Of a DNA stretch of 64,000 bases, positions 25,465 through 34,486 are shown in pieces. Under the pieces are notes generated by a model that had not been told where the DNA came from, searched no databases, and saw only the letters and a list, made by a program, of their open reading frames with translations. The position numbers were made by a program, and so were the translations under genes. Source of the stretch: an uncultured Coriobacteriaceae bacterium. GTDB lineage: Bacteria > Actinomycetota > Coriobacteriia > Coriobacteriales > Eggerthellaceae. The stretch spans positions 62,001 to 126,000 of the forward strand of contig CALDCB010000008.1 of assembly GCA_937937585.1 (NCBI GenBank). Direction: 5' to 3'. Position 1 is the stretch's first letter. Every line of letters starts with the position of its first letter.

Positions 25465-27498
25465 TTACTTCTTGAACTGGGATGGATGTTTCTTGAAGAA
25501 GTCGGTACGAGGAGGAAGCTCGCGCACCGGATGATCGGTCTCACCCTGCTCTGCCAACTCGGCAAGCGTCAGGAAATCATGATCCCAGCTGAAGAACGAC
25601 TCGGGCTGGAAGTTCAAATACGAGCAGATCTCCTCGCAGCCCGCGGGAACGATGGGATGCATAAGCATGGTCGTCGCCCACAGCAGGTATGCGGAATCGG
25701 AGAGCACCTGACGACGAAGCGCCTCGTCGCCGTTGTTCTCGGCGGCCTTGATGCCATCGGCCCAATGCTTGTTCGCCGCGCGAATGAAGTCGTCCATGAT
25801 CGACATCACGGAATGAAGCTCGGCTTTTTGCATAAGCTGGTCGTACGAACGCAGCGTGCGATGCACGAGTGCCACAACCTCGGCCGAGGGGTCGTCAAGC
25901 GGCACGTTGCCCTCGAAGTTGTTCTTGGCTTCGTACAGAACGCTTCGCGCCAAACGGTTGAAGACGTTGGTCAGAAGCGCGCCCTCCTTCAAAGCAGGGT
26001 CGGCAACACGCGGGTCGTCGCGCTCTTCGGGCGATGCCGTGAAGGGCTTCGGCTTGAAGCCGACCGACTTCTGATCAAGGCCGAGCGCCAAGAAGTGCGC
26101 GCGAAGCTGTTCAACGGTATAGAAATCAAGCAGCTCGTCGGCGGTCGGCGGCTTAACCGAACCCGAGGACGACGCTTTCTTGTTGCCAAGAAGCACATGA
26201 TAGTTGGCAACAAGCGTGGTCTGGCGAAGCGGACGGTCGGTTGCCTCGTGCGAGAAAATCTCGCCAGGCTGCAGTGCCTTCCACAAAGCAGGTTGAACCA
26301 CGCCGTAGAAGTACAGGTTGTCCTGGCCGATGAACTGATAAACCGTTGCATCGGGGCTGCACCAGAAATCCTTCCACGTGTCAACCGGCAGGCCAAGCGC
26401 GTCGTTCGCCGCGATGGTGAACGAGATCGGCGCCCACAGGCTTTCAGGCCAGCACCATACGGTAAGGCCCTCTACCCCGTCGATGACCGGGGCTTTCACA
26501 CCCCACTCGATGTTGCCGGTAATGCGGAACGGTACCAGCGCCTTGCTGGTGCGGAAACGAAGACCACGGTTGCGAAGCACATCGCGAGCTGCGTCGCGCT
26601 CGTCGATGGACTTGAACTCAAGCTCGAAGCTCTGCTTGCCCTTCGGGGCCTCATGAAGCTCATGAGCAGGAAGGTCGGCTGCAAGCGCCTCGTAGTCGTC
26701 GCGCAGGTCGTTCTTCACGTAGATGATAGGCGCGCCCAAGAACTCGCTGATGACCTGGGGGACGATGTCGCGAACGTTGCCGTCCTCCTGAAGAGCCGCC
26801 ACGTGCTCGCGCAGGTACTCCGCGAACGCAGGCAGATCGAAGTACCAGTTCTCGACCGGGCGCATCTCGGGCACCGTGCCGGTAAGGGACGACTCGGGCT
26901 TGATAAGCTCCTCGGGAGCGTAGCTGTGGCCAAGGTCGCACTCGTCGGCGTAGGCATGCTCGGACTTGCATCCTTGCACCGGGCAATGGCCGTGAACCTG
27001 ACGTCCGTTCAGGAACGTCTGAGCCTGCGTATCGTAGAACTGAAGGGTCGAGCGCTTCTGAAGGAAGCCGTTCTCGTACAAACGCGTGATGAACTCGTTG
27101 GACACGCGCTGATGAACCTCGCCCGCATGACCGATGCCCGAGCCCTCGAAGATGGACAGGCTGATGTCGTACGCGTCAAGCGTGGCCTTCTGGGCGTCGT
27201 GATTGCGAGCGACGTAATCGTTGATGGTGCCTTCGAACTCACCGGATTCGACCAACTTGCGGTAGCCCTCGTTGATGGGCGAGCCGAAACAGTCGGTTCC
27301 ACTGATGAAGCGCACGTTTTGCGAACCGATGCGGTCACGCAGGAAACGCGCGTACGCGTCGGCGGGCACGAAGACGCCGGCGATGTGGCCGAAATGAAGC
27401 GGCTTGTTGCCATACGGCATGCCCGCCGTGACGACCGCGCGAGCAGGCCACGTCAAACGCTGATCGCGCAGATAGGTTTCGTTGTTATTGAACTGCAT
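25465..27498 (-). CDS. metG: Methionyl-tRNA synthetase, anaerobe-type with altered KMSKS
   Basis: A 677-residue class I synthetase charging tRNA-Met. The HIGH box is PLHFGH (about residue 37), zinc-knuckle Cys lie in CPVQGCKSEHAYADECDLGH, and the Trp-rich ENWYFDLPAF and IEWGVKAP blocks are MetRS-typical. The KMSKS loop reads NKKASSSG. No C-terminal EMAP-type dimerisation domain is seen. The gene starts inside the 3' end of sppA (14-base overlap) with GGAG in the sppA frame, so it is translationally coupled. Confidence 0.93.
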   Translation of the reverse strand: MQFNNNETYLRDQRLTWPARAVVTAGMPYGNKPLHFGHIAGVFVPADAYARFLRDRIGSQNVRFISGTDCFGSPINEGYRKLVESGEFEGTINDYVARNHDAQKATLDAYDISLSIFEGSGIGHAGEVHQRVSNEFITRLYENGFLQKRSTLQFYDTQAQTFLNGRQVHGHCPVQGCKSEHAYADECDLGHSYAPEELIKPESSLTGTVPEMRPVENWYFDLPAFAEYLREHVAALQEDGNVRDIVPQVISEFLGAPIIYVKNDLRDDYEALAADLPAHELHEAPKGKQSFELEFKSIDERDAARDVLRNRGLRFRTSKALVPFRITGNIEWGVKAPVIDGVEGLTVWCWPESLWAPISFTIAANDALGLPVDTWKDFWCSPDATVYQFIGQDNLYFYGVVQPALWKALQPGEIFSHEATDRPLRQTTLVANYHVLLGNKKASSSGSVKPPTADELLDFYTVEQLRAHFLALGLDQKSVGFKPKPFTASPEERDDPRVADPALKEGALLTNVFNRLARSVLYEAKNNFEGNVPLDDPSAEVVALVHRTLRSYDQLMQKAELHSVMSIMDDFIRAANKHWADGIKAAENNGDEALRRQVLSDSAYLLWATTMLMHPIVPAGCEEICSYLNFQPESFFSWDHDFLTLAELAEQGETDHPVRELPPRTDFFKKHPSQFKK

Positions 27499-28702
27499 GT
27501 TCGGATCGCTCCTTCAAAAGCAATGCCAAATCGCTGTCTGATTCGCTCTCTCCCAAAAGGCTCGAGAGGCTTGAAAAGTCGTAGAGACCGGAAAGATGCA
27601 GATCGTACGTACTGTAGGATCGCGCGCCCGCAAGCTTGGCCGCGTATGCGCATGCATCCTCAAGCGTTCCGATCTCGTCGGCGATGCCGTTCTTCACAGC
27701 CGTCTGGCCGGTGAAGACCATGCCCGTTGCCATTGAACGAGCCCAGGAGACGGACTTGCCGCGACCGTCGGCCACGATCTCGATGAACACCTCGTTGATC
27801 TCGTCGACCATGCTCTGATAGTACGCGCGCTCTTCTTCAGTGAGAGGACGCGTGCCGTAGCTGGAATCCTTGCTTTCGGACGACGTGATGTTGTCCACAC
27901 TGATCCCCAGCTTCTCAAGCAAGCCCGAGAAGTCGGTGCTCTGCATGGCCGTGCCGATCGCGCCGATCTCGGTGGTCTTTGCCACGAAGATGGCGTCGGC
28001 CTGCGACGAGATCATGTAGGCTGCGCTGGCGTTAAGCGACGCGCTGGACACTACAACCGGCTTACCCGTATCCTCGCGGAACTCCTTCAGATACGTGGCC
28101 ATTTCCTCGCCTGCGGTGGCCGTGCCGCCGCCCGAGTTGACGCGCAGGACGACAGCGATGGTGTTGTCGTCATCGGCCGCCTCATCAAGCAACTGCTTAA
28201 ATCCCTCGGGGCTGTTGGAGGTGCCGTCGTACTGGATGGTTCCGTCGATATCGATAACCGCAACGCTGTTGGCGTCGTTCGCGATTTCGATGCCCGAGGA
28301 GGATGGGCCCACGATCGACTTCACCATGCTGGTGCACGACGTGATGGATACAACCAGCACGATAAGCAGGGCGACAACCACCACGATGGCGACGATCCAA
28401 CCACGCGACTTCTTCTTTTCGGGAGCCGGCGCAGAAGCAGGCTGCTGCGTCGCCGCGTGCGGCGCGTAGGCGTTCGGCGCCGCCTGAGCCTGCGGTTGCG
28501 GCTGCGGCTGGGCTTGCGGCTGCGCTGCGCCGTTGAAGCCCGAAACCTGCGACTGAGCCTGCGGGGGCGTGTAGCCGCTCGGCGGAACAGGACCGCCCTG
28601 CCCCGCCTGCGGTGCAGGCGGAACGGGACTCGGCTGAGTTTGCTGCGGCGCAGGCGTCGGCGACGCGGCCTGAGGGTTCAGGTTGTTTTCATCCTCGGTC
28701 AT
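27485..28702 (-). CDS. sppA: Signal peptide peptidase SppA
   Basis: A 405-residue membrane protease that clears cleaved signal peptides. Residues 1-95 are a Pro/Gln/Ala-rich cytoplasmic tail with several PQ-repeats, about 98-122 a membrane anchor, and the rest the single S49 domain. The catalytic Ser is in SASLNASAAYMIS and the general-base Lys in TSSESKDSSYG; NSGGGTATAGEEM forms the Gly-rich oxyanion region. AGGA precedes the ATG. It lies between rho and metG on the same strand. Confidence 0.92.
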   Translation of the reverse strand: MTEDENNLNPQAASPTPAPQQTQPSPVPPAPQAGQGGPVPPSGYTPPQAQSQVSGFNGAAQPQAQPQPQPQAQAAPNAYAPHAATQQPASAPAPEKKKSRGWIVAIVVVVALLIVLVVSITSCTSMVKSIVGPSSSGIEIANDANSVAVIDIDGTIQYDGTSNSPEGFKQLLDEAADDDNTIAVVLRVNSGGGTATAGEEMATYLKEFREDTGKPVVVSSASLNASAAYMISSQADAIFVAKTTEIGAIGTAMQSTDFSGLLEKLGISVDNITSSESKDSSYGTRPLTEEERAYYQSMVDEINEVFIEIVADGRGKSVSWARSMATGMVFTGQTAVKNGIADEIGTLEDACAYAAKLAGARSYSTYDLHLSGLYDFSSLSSLLGESESDSDLALLLKERSEHAVQ

Positions 28703-28724
28703 CGTTCATCCTAACCTTCAAAGG

Positions 28725-31127
28725 TTACAGCTCGAGAGAATCGACCTTGGTGCCCTGGTGCGCTTTGCGCGCCATGCGCAGAAGGAATTCCTCGTTGTTC
28801 TCGGTCTGCTTGATGGACTTGATCAGCGTGCCGGTTGCACGCTCGGTGTTGTTCATGTTGGCAAGAATGCGGCGAACAGCCCAGATCAACGGAGCGACCT
28901 GTGCATCCATGAGCAGCTCTTCCTTGCGTGTGCCGCTGGCGACGGCATCGATTGCCGGGAAGATGCGCCTGTCGGCAAGGCTGCGGTCGAGCTTGAGCTC
29001 CATATTGCCCGTGCCCTTGAACTCCTCGAAGATGACTTCGTCCATCTTGGATCCGGTGTCGATAAGAGCCGAAGCCAAAATGGTAAGCGAACCGCCGTTC
29101 TCGATGTTGCGCGCGGCACCCAGGAACTTCTTCGGCGGATACAGCGCCGTGGAATCGACGCCACCGGAAAGAACACGGCCGCTGGCAGGCTGCGCCAGGT
29201 TGTAGGCACGCGCCAGACGCGTGATGGAGTCCAGCAGAATGACGACGTCCTGACCGTTCTCGACCAGGCGCTTCGCGCGTTCGATGACCATCTCAGCGCA
29301 AGCGATGTGGTTGTCAGCCGGCATGTCGAACGTAGACGACACCACTTCGCCCTTGATGGAGCGCTCCATGTCGGTAACTTCCTCGGGTCGCTCGTCGATG
29401 AGCAGGCACATCAGGTGCACCTCGGGATTGTTAGCGCTGATGGAAGCCGCGATATCCTTCAAGATGGTGGTCTTGCCCGCCTTCGGAGGCGAGACGATAA
29501 GGCCACGCTGACCCTTGCCGATGGGAGCAACCAAGTCGATCACGCGCGAGGTGATGGTGTTCTTGCCATGCTCCATGCGCAGACGCTCCTGCGGGTAAAC
29601 AGGCGTGAGATCGGCGAAACGCACGCGACGGCCAAGCTCTTCGATCGGCGTGCCGTTAACGGAGATGATCTTGTGGATGGCACGGTACTTCTCGTTCGGT
29701 CGAACGGGCCTGGTTTGCGCCACGACAAGATCGCCCTTGCGCAGGCCGTTGCGCTTGACCAGGGAAAGGCCGACATAGCAATCGTTCTCGCTGGGCAGAT
29801 AGCCCTGCGTGCGCACGAAACCGTAGCCGTCGGCAAGGATGTCGAGAATGCCCGACACCTCAAGGAAGCCCTCAGCCTTGACAGTTGCGCTGTACACGGC
29901 TTCAACCAGCTCGGCCTTCTTCAGCCCGGTGACGTCAAGCTCGAGCTCAGCGGCTTTCGCGCGAAGATCAGCGACCTTCAACTCTGCCAGGCCCTCACGG
30001 GTAACGCTGGGCTCAACCTCGCGATTGCGATCGCGTTTGTTGCGGCTGTTATGGTTGCGCGCATTGCGATCGTTGCGGTTGCCGTTGTTGCGATCGTTAC
30101 GGTTATCGTTACCGCGATCGTTGTTGCGATTACCCTGCCTCTTGGCGCCGGCCTTGTTATGGCCATTGCCCGAAGCTGCGCTCTTGCCTTCGCTCTGGGA
30201 ATCACCCTGAGTACATGCCTGCGAGGAAGACTGCTGCTCGTCAGACGCAGAACGCGGGGTCTTGCGCTCGCCGCGAACCGAACGGCCCGGACGAACGTCG
30301 GCGGAAGCCTTCTCCTGCTCGGGTTTCTCCTGCTCGGTTTTGCCCTCGGGGGCGGAATCGGCAACAGCCTGCACGGCATCTTCGGCAGCGAATGCGGCTG
30401 CTCCACCTTCGGCCTTTACCGAACGGCGAGGCCTGCGACGCGGGGTCTCGACACTGTCGGTTGCGACGGAATCGTCGGCAGCTTCTTGAGTGCGCGCAAC
30501 GCGACGACGTTTGGGATACGGAGCGGTGGGATCGACCTCGGCGGTCTGGGAAGCGGGCTTGGAAGGCGCAGACTCAACCTTCTCAGTGGCTTCGGCATTC
30601 TCTGAAGCGTCCTTTTTGGAAGCGGGCTTGCGCTTCGGGGCTGCGGCTTTCGCGGAAGCCCCGATCTTCGGGGCAACCTCGGCCGACTGACGCGCTGCGG
30701 CAGCAGGGCCTGCAGCGATCAGAGCTGCAGCCTCGGCCTCGGTCAAAGCATGAACGGGCTCTTCCTTCGGCTTGGCTGCCCGAGTGGAACGAGTGCGCGG
30801 CTTAGGCGCAGCTTCAGCCTGAGCAGGCTGCTCTTCCTGAACTACCTTAGGCTTGCGGCCGCGACGGGGCTTCGGAGCCTCTTCGTCTTGAGCCTTGGCT
30901 TCGGGCACTGGCTGCGCATCGGATTTCGCTTCTGCGGCTTTAACGGCAGCAGGCTTAGTTGCCGCCGGCTTCGCAGCGGGCTTGGCCTTCGCAGCAGGCT
31001 TAGCCGGCGTGGCCGCCTCTGCCTGCACAGCAGGTTCGGCGGCCTCGACCTTGGGCTTGCGCGCGGTAGTGCGCCTTGGTTTCTTCTCGATTTCTACTTG
31101 CTCGACGTGCTGAGCTTCTTCACTCAT
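28725..31127 (-). CDS. rho: Transcription termination factor Rho with long disordered N-terminal extension
   Basis: An 800-residue hexameric RNA helicase. Residues 1 to about 370 are low-complexity: Ala/Lys/Pro repeats, then Glu/Ala, then an Arg/Asn-rich tract at about 320-370. The Rho core follows: the SAP-like Rho_N (LKVADLRAKAAELELD), the cold-shock RNA-binding domain (LADGYGFVRTQGYLPSENDCYVG), Walker A PPKAGKTT near residue 548, LIDERPEEVTDMERS, and the R-loop and Q-loop. E. coli Rho has 419 residues, so the extension nearly doubles it. ATG at 31127 overlaps the aldolase stop (ATGA). Confidence 0.95.
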   Translation of the reverse strand: MSEEAQHVEQVEIEKKPRRTTARKPKVEAAEPAVQAEAATPAKPAAKAKPAAKPAATKPAAVKAAEAKSDAQPVPEAKAQDEEAPKPRRGRKPKVVQEEQPAQAEAAPKPRTRSTRAAKPKEEPVHALTEAEAAALIAAGPAAAARQSAEVAPKIGASAKAAAPKRKPASKKDASENAEATEKVESAPSKPASQTAEVDPTAPYPKRRRVARTQEAADDSVATDSVETPRRRPRRSVKAEGGAAAFAAEDAVQAVADSAPEGKTEQEKPEQEKASADVRPGRSVRGERKTPRSASDEQQSSSQACTQGDSQSEGKSAASGNGHNKAGAKRQGNRNNDRGNDNRNDRNNGNRNDRNARNHNSRNKRDRNREVEPSVTREGLAELKVADLRAKAAELELDVTGLKKAELVEAVYSATVKAEGFLEVSGILDILADGYGFVRTQGYLPSENDCYVGLSLVKRNGLRKGDLVVAQTRPVRPNEKYRAIHKIISVNGTPIEELGRRVRFADLTPVYPQERLRMEHGKNTITSRVIDLVAPIGKGQRGLIVSPPKAGKTTILKDIAASISANNPEVHLMCLLIDERPEEVTDMERSIKGEVVSSTFDMPADNHIACAEMVIERAKRLVENGQDVVILLDSITRLARAYNLAQPASGRVLSGGVDSTALYPPKKFLGAARNIENGGSLTILASALIDTGSKMDEVIFEEFKGTGNMELKLDRSLADRRIFPAIDAVASGTRKEELLMDAQVAPLIWAVRRILANMNNTERATGTLIKSIKQTENNEEFLLRMARKAHQGTKVDSLEL

Positions 31128-31810
31128 GCGTTAAGTACTTTCTCCCAGTCCTTCATGAAGGAATCGAGGCCGCGATCGGTAAGCGGATGCTGAACCATCT
31201 TCTTCAGAACACCGAAGGGAACGGTGGCGATATCGGCGCCCATAAGGGCGGTCTGGGTGACGTGGTTGGCGCTGCGGATGGAAGCAGCGATGATCTCGAT
31301 CTGCTCGCCGTTAACGGTGTTCGGCGTGAAATCGTAGTTGTTGATGGCGGTGACGATGTTGGCGACCTGCTCCAGGCCATCCTCGGAGATGTCGTCGAAA
31401 CGGCCGATGAAGGGGCTGATGTAACGAGCGCCGGCACGGGCAGCCAGAAGAGCCTGCGGCACGCTGAAGCACAGCGTCATGTTCACGCGGATGCCCTCGT
31501 TGGCAAGGGTGCGCGTAGCGGCAAGGCCCTCGACCATGGTGGGGACCTTCACGACGATGTTCGGAGCGAGAGCGGCCAGTTCACGGCCGTCGCGAACGAT
31601 CTCGTCACGCGTCATGGCAACGGTCTCGGCGGAAACAGGGCAATCGGGGCCGACGATCTCGCAGATCTTCTTCATGTGAGCATGGAAATCGTCAAGCTTG
31701 CCGCCGATGCGGGCATACAGCGACGGATTGGTGGTAACGCCAGCCAGAGCACCCCAGCTTGCTGCCTCTTCGATTTCGTTCAGATCAGCGGTGTCCAGAA
31801 AAAACTTCAC
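31124..31810 (-). CDS. fsa: Transaldolase / fructose-6-phosphate aldolase family protein
   Basis: A 228-residue TIM-barrel protein of the short TalC/FSA type. It starts MKFFLDTADLNEIEEAASWG and contains GVTTNPSLYAR; the Schiff-base Lys is in NIVVKVPTMVEG. It acts in the non-oxidative pentose phosphate pathway or as an aldolase; the two activities cannot be separated by eye. GTG at 31810 has AGGAGG five bases upstream. It overlaps rho by four bases (ATGA), an unusual metabolic-regulatory pairing. Confidence 0.9.
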   Translation of the reverse strand: MKFFLDTADLNEIEEAASWGALAGVTTNPSLYARIGGKLDDFHAHMKKICEIVGPDCPVSAETVAMTRDEIVRDGRELAALAPNIVVKVPTMVEGLAATRTLANEGIRVNMTLCFSVPQALLAARAGARYISPFIGRFDDISEDGLEQVANIVTAINNYDFTPNTVNGEQIEIIAASIRSANHVTQTALMGADIATVPFGVLKKMVQHPLTDRGLDSFMKDWEKVLNA

Positions 31811-32258
31811 TTTGTCCTCCTCTAGGATTGAAGCTACCGCAACCAGCCATCAATGATGGCGATATACCTGGTGGAATGTCCCATGCGGCCGAAATGACCG
31901 CAGGTGATACAAGATTTTCAGGTGATTTCCCCGCCAACGCCTCGATGCGATCGAACGCGTATCGAAATAGCGGACGCGCATGTTGTTGTAAGGGGGATTT
32001 AAGAACAGCCTGAATAGTAAAACAACGCGCCAGCCAGCGCAAGACCAAGGAAAACGGGCATCGCGAAGTGCACCGATATCATCAGATTTCAGTGGAATGC
32101 GCAAGAAAGCTCAAGCCACGGAAGGGCCGCATCAAGCCGAATGGAGTTGCGCAACGCCCTGGCGAATGCCGATCAAGCGACGCACCGAAAACGGAGTCGG
32201 ACCGAAAAAGCGCGCCTGCCAAACGGCAAGCGCACAAACGGCCTTTAATCCCGATTGT
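31811..32258. other. Intergenic region upstream of fsa-rho and downstream of hisI
   Basis: 448 bases with no convincing gene. A 15-base palindrome, GCCATCA-A-TGATGGC, lies at 31846-31860, 36 bases before the fsa start, and could be an operator. AGGTGAT occurs twice around 31902-31925. I see no clear terminator for hisI. Confidence 0.4.
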
Positions 32259-32600
32259 CTAAACAGTGCGAAAGAAGCACGAAACCGCGCCCGTATGGCA
32301 TGCGGGGCCTTTCGGGCGAACCAAAGCCAACAGCGTGTCGGCGTCGCAGTCGTAGCGCAACTCAACGAGCTTCTGCGTGTTTCCGCTGGTAAGACCCTTA
32401 TGCCAGATTTCCTTGCGGCTGCGGCTCCAGAAAACGGTCTCGCCGATCTCGAGCGTAAGACGAAGGCTTTCGGCGTTCATCCAAGCCATCATCAGCACCT
32501 CGCGCGTGTCGACGTCCTGAACGATGCAGGGGATAAGACCCCGCTCGTCGAACTTCAATTCGGGGAGTTGCACTGCAGCTGCCGTCGATCCCTGATCCAT
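32259..32600 (-). CDS. hisI: Phosphoribosyl-AMP cyclohydrolase
   Basis: A 113-residue enzyme for the third step of histidine synthesis, opening the purine ring of PR-AMP. The motifs VLMMAWMNAES, TVFWSRSRKEIWHKG, the metal site DCDADTLL and the C-terminal CHTG are all present. There is no fused HisE domain, and hisE is not seen anywhere in the window. It is the last gene of the his operon, two bases after hisF. Confidence 0.95.
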   Translation of the reverse strand: MDQGSTAAAVQLPELKFDERGLIPCIVQDVDTREVLMMAWMNAESLRLTLEIGETVFWSRSRKEIWHKGLTSGNTQKLVELRYDCDADTLLALVRPKGPACHTGAVSCFFRTV

Positions 32601-32602
32601 TT

Positions 32603-33367
32603 CTATAACCTAACCGGAACGCCCTGCGAACGCAGGTATTCCTTAACTTGACGGATAGTGAATTCACCAAAGTGAAAGACGCTGGCCGCAAGAACCGCGT
32701 CGGCCTCGCCCTCGATGATGCCCTCGGCGAAGTGCTCGAGCTTGCCGACGCCGCCGCTGGCGATAACCGGGATGTCAACGGCGCGCGCAACCGCACGGGT
32801 AAGCGCGCAATCGAAGCCCTCGCGGCTGCCATCGCGATCCATGCTGGTCAGAAGAATCTCGCCGGCTCCACGACGCGCTGCCTCGCGGGCCCATTCGACA
32901 ACGTCGATGTCCGTGGCCTTGCGACCGCCATGCACGTACACTTCCCATTTATTGGGGTTGTCGGCACGGCGCTTGGCATCGATGGCGCACACCACGGCCT
33001 GCGTGCCGAATGCAGTTGCTGCCTCAGTGATCAGCGCGGGGTTTGCAACCGCAGCCGAGTTGACGGAAACCTTGTCGGCTCCCGCCGCGATCATCTTGCG
33101 AATGTCGGCAACGCTTCTGAAACCGCCACCAACGCAGTACGGCAAGCGCAGCTCGGCGGAAGCGCGGCTGGCAAGATCAACCGTCGTCGAACGATCATCG
33201 CTGGTAGCGGTGATGTCCAAGAACACCACCTCATCGGCCTTCTGCTCGTCATAGCGCTGAGCAAGCTCGATAGGATCGCCTGCATCGCGCAGGTTCACGA
33301 AGTTGACGCCCTTAACCACACGGCCATCTTTCACGTCCATGCAGGGAATGACTCGTTTGGCTAGCAT
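32603..33367 (-). CDS. hisF: Imidazole glycerol phosphate synthase, cyclase subunit
   Basis: A 254-residue TIM barrel forming IGP and AICAR with HisH. It starts MLAKRVIPCMDVKDGRVVKG; catalytic Asp residues are the first-strand MDVKDG and LTSMDRDG. VIASGGVGKLEH forms a phosphate site. The ATG overlaps the hisA 3' end by seven bases. Confidence 0.96.
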   Translation of the reverse strand: MLAKRVIPCMDVKDGRVVKGVNFVNLRDAGDPIELAQRYDEQKADEVVFLDITATSDDRSTTVDLASRASAELRLPYCVGGGFRSVADIRKMIAAGADKVSVNSAAVANPALITEAATAFGTQAVVCAIDAKRRADNPNKWEVYVHGGRKATDIDVVEWAREAARRGAGEILLTSMDRDGSREGFDCALTRAVARAVDIPVIASGGVGKLEHFAEGIIEGEADAVLAASVFHFGEFTIRQVKEYLRSQGVPVRL

Positions 33368-34116
33368 GCGCCCATCACCTGTCCTTCGCTTGCCGCCTTG
33401 CAGGCAGCAACTCCATCGGCAACGCTCAGCGTGCCTTCGTACACCGCGCGCCCGGTGATGACACCCTCGATGCTTTCCGCCACGGGCGCCAAGCGTTCGA
33501 TATCGGCCACGCTTGCCACGCCGCCACTTGCGATGACGGGGTGCCCGAACGCCTGCGCCATGGCGACGTACCCCGCCGGGTCGATACCGGTCTGCATGCC
33601 GTCACGCGCGATGTCGGTGTAAACCACATGGCGGAAACCCGCCTTGCCCATAGCCCGGGCCAGATCGGTTGCCGCAACGCCGGAACCTTCGATCCAGCCC
33701 GACACCGCAACCTCGCCGCCCTTCGCATCGATGCCGGCGGTTAACCTGTCGCCACCGACAGCCTCGACGGCAGCACGCGCAAGCTCGGGGTCGTTCACCA
33801 AAGCGGTGCCCAAAACCATGCGGGCCGCGCCCACATCGGCAAGGCGCTTAAGCGTTTCGAGGGAACGGATGCCGCCGCCGATCTCAACCGAAAGCGACGT
33901 CTCACGCACGATGCGCTCAACCACGGCGATGTTGAGCGGGTTTCCCGTTCGCGCACCATCAAGGTCGACCACGTGAATCCAGGAAGCGCCCTGCTCCTCG
34001 AACAGACGAGCCTGTGCGACGGGGTCGTCGTTGTAAACCGTAACCAGGTTGTAGTCGCCCTTGGCGAGGCGAACCGCCTTGCCGCCAAGGATATCGATTG
34101 CTGGAAGCAGATACAT
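33361..34116 (-). CDS. hisA: ProFAR isomerase (HisA)
   Basis: A 251-residue TIM barrel catalysing the Amadori rearrangement of ProFAR. It opens with LLPAIDILGGKAVRLAKGD, with the catalytic Asp in PAID and the second in YTDIARDGM; VIASGGVASVADI forms the phosphate-binding strand. It overlaps hisF. A 370-base repeat-rich gap separates it from hisH. Confidence 0.95.
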   Translation of the reverse strand: MYLLPAIDILGGKAVRLAKGDYNLVTVYNDDPVAQARLFEEQGASWIHVVDLDGARTGNPLNIAVVERIVRETSLSVEIGGGIRSLETLKRLADVGAARMVLGTALVNDPELARAAVEAVGGDRLTAGIDAKGGEVAVSGWIEGSGVAATDLARAMGKAGFRHVVYTDIARDGMQTGIDPAGYVAMAQAFGHPVIASGGVASVADIERLAPVAESIEGVITGRAVYEGTLSVADGVAACKAASEGQVMGAC

Positions 34117-34486
34117 GAAACGCCTTTCGTTTCGGTTTGTTGTTGTTTGAAGGTCGGGTTTAGGAGGGGCTTCGTTCGCCGTACTCGCTCTTACGCGCGG
34201 TTGCCTTGCATCATCGCCTGGCTGCGTAGGCGAACTCCGCCCCTCCTAAACCCGACCAACACATCACACTCACTAAACAATTAATGTGCCTTCTATTGCA
34301 AGCGTTCGCCTAAACGCTCGCAGCGGTTCGAAATCGACAGGGCTTGAAGTTTCTAGGCGAACTCCGCCCCTCCTCAAAGCCGACCTTGCACCTTATTCAA
34401 AGCAAATTATTTATCAATAACCGCTATCGCGAACTCTTTTCTAAGCGAATGAGACGGTTCGAAATCGACGGGGCTTGGGTATTTCT
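34117..34486. repeat. Repeat-rich gap inside the his operon (inverted and direct repeats)
   Basis: No gene. A 19-base perfect inverted repeat has arms GGTCGGGTTTAGGAGGGGC (34153-34171) and its complement (34240-34258); pairing extends to about 29 bases with mismatches. A third copy of the right arm, starting TAGGCGAACTCCGCCCCTCC, lies at 34354-34385. A second unit, CGGTTCGAAATCGAC followed by R-GGGCTTG, occurs at 34324-34346 and 34455-34477. The inverted repeat could fold into a large stem-loop in the his mRNA. Confidence 0.8.

Noticed and set aside
25486..27714. 742-residue open frame antisense to metG
   Set aside because: Same shadow effect of GC-rich codons; the minus-strand MetRS is unambiguous.
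34319..34486. tRNA T-arm-like GGTTCGAAATC sequences at 34326 and 34457
   Set aside because: No acceptor, D or anticodon arms fit around them; they are parts of a direct repeat.
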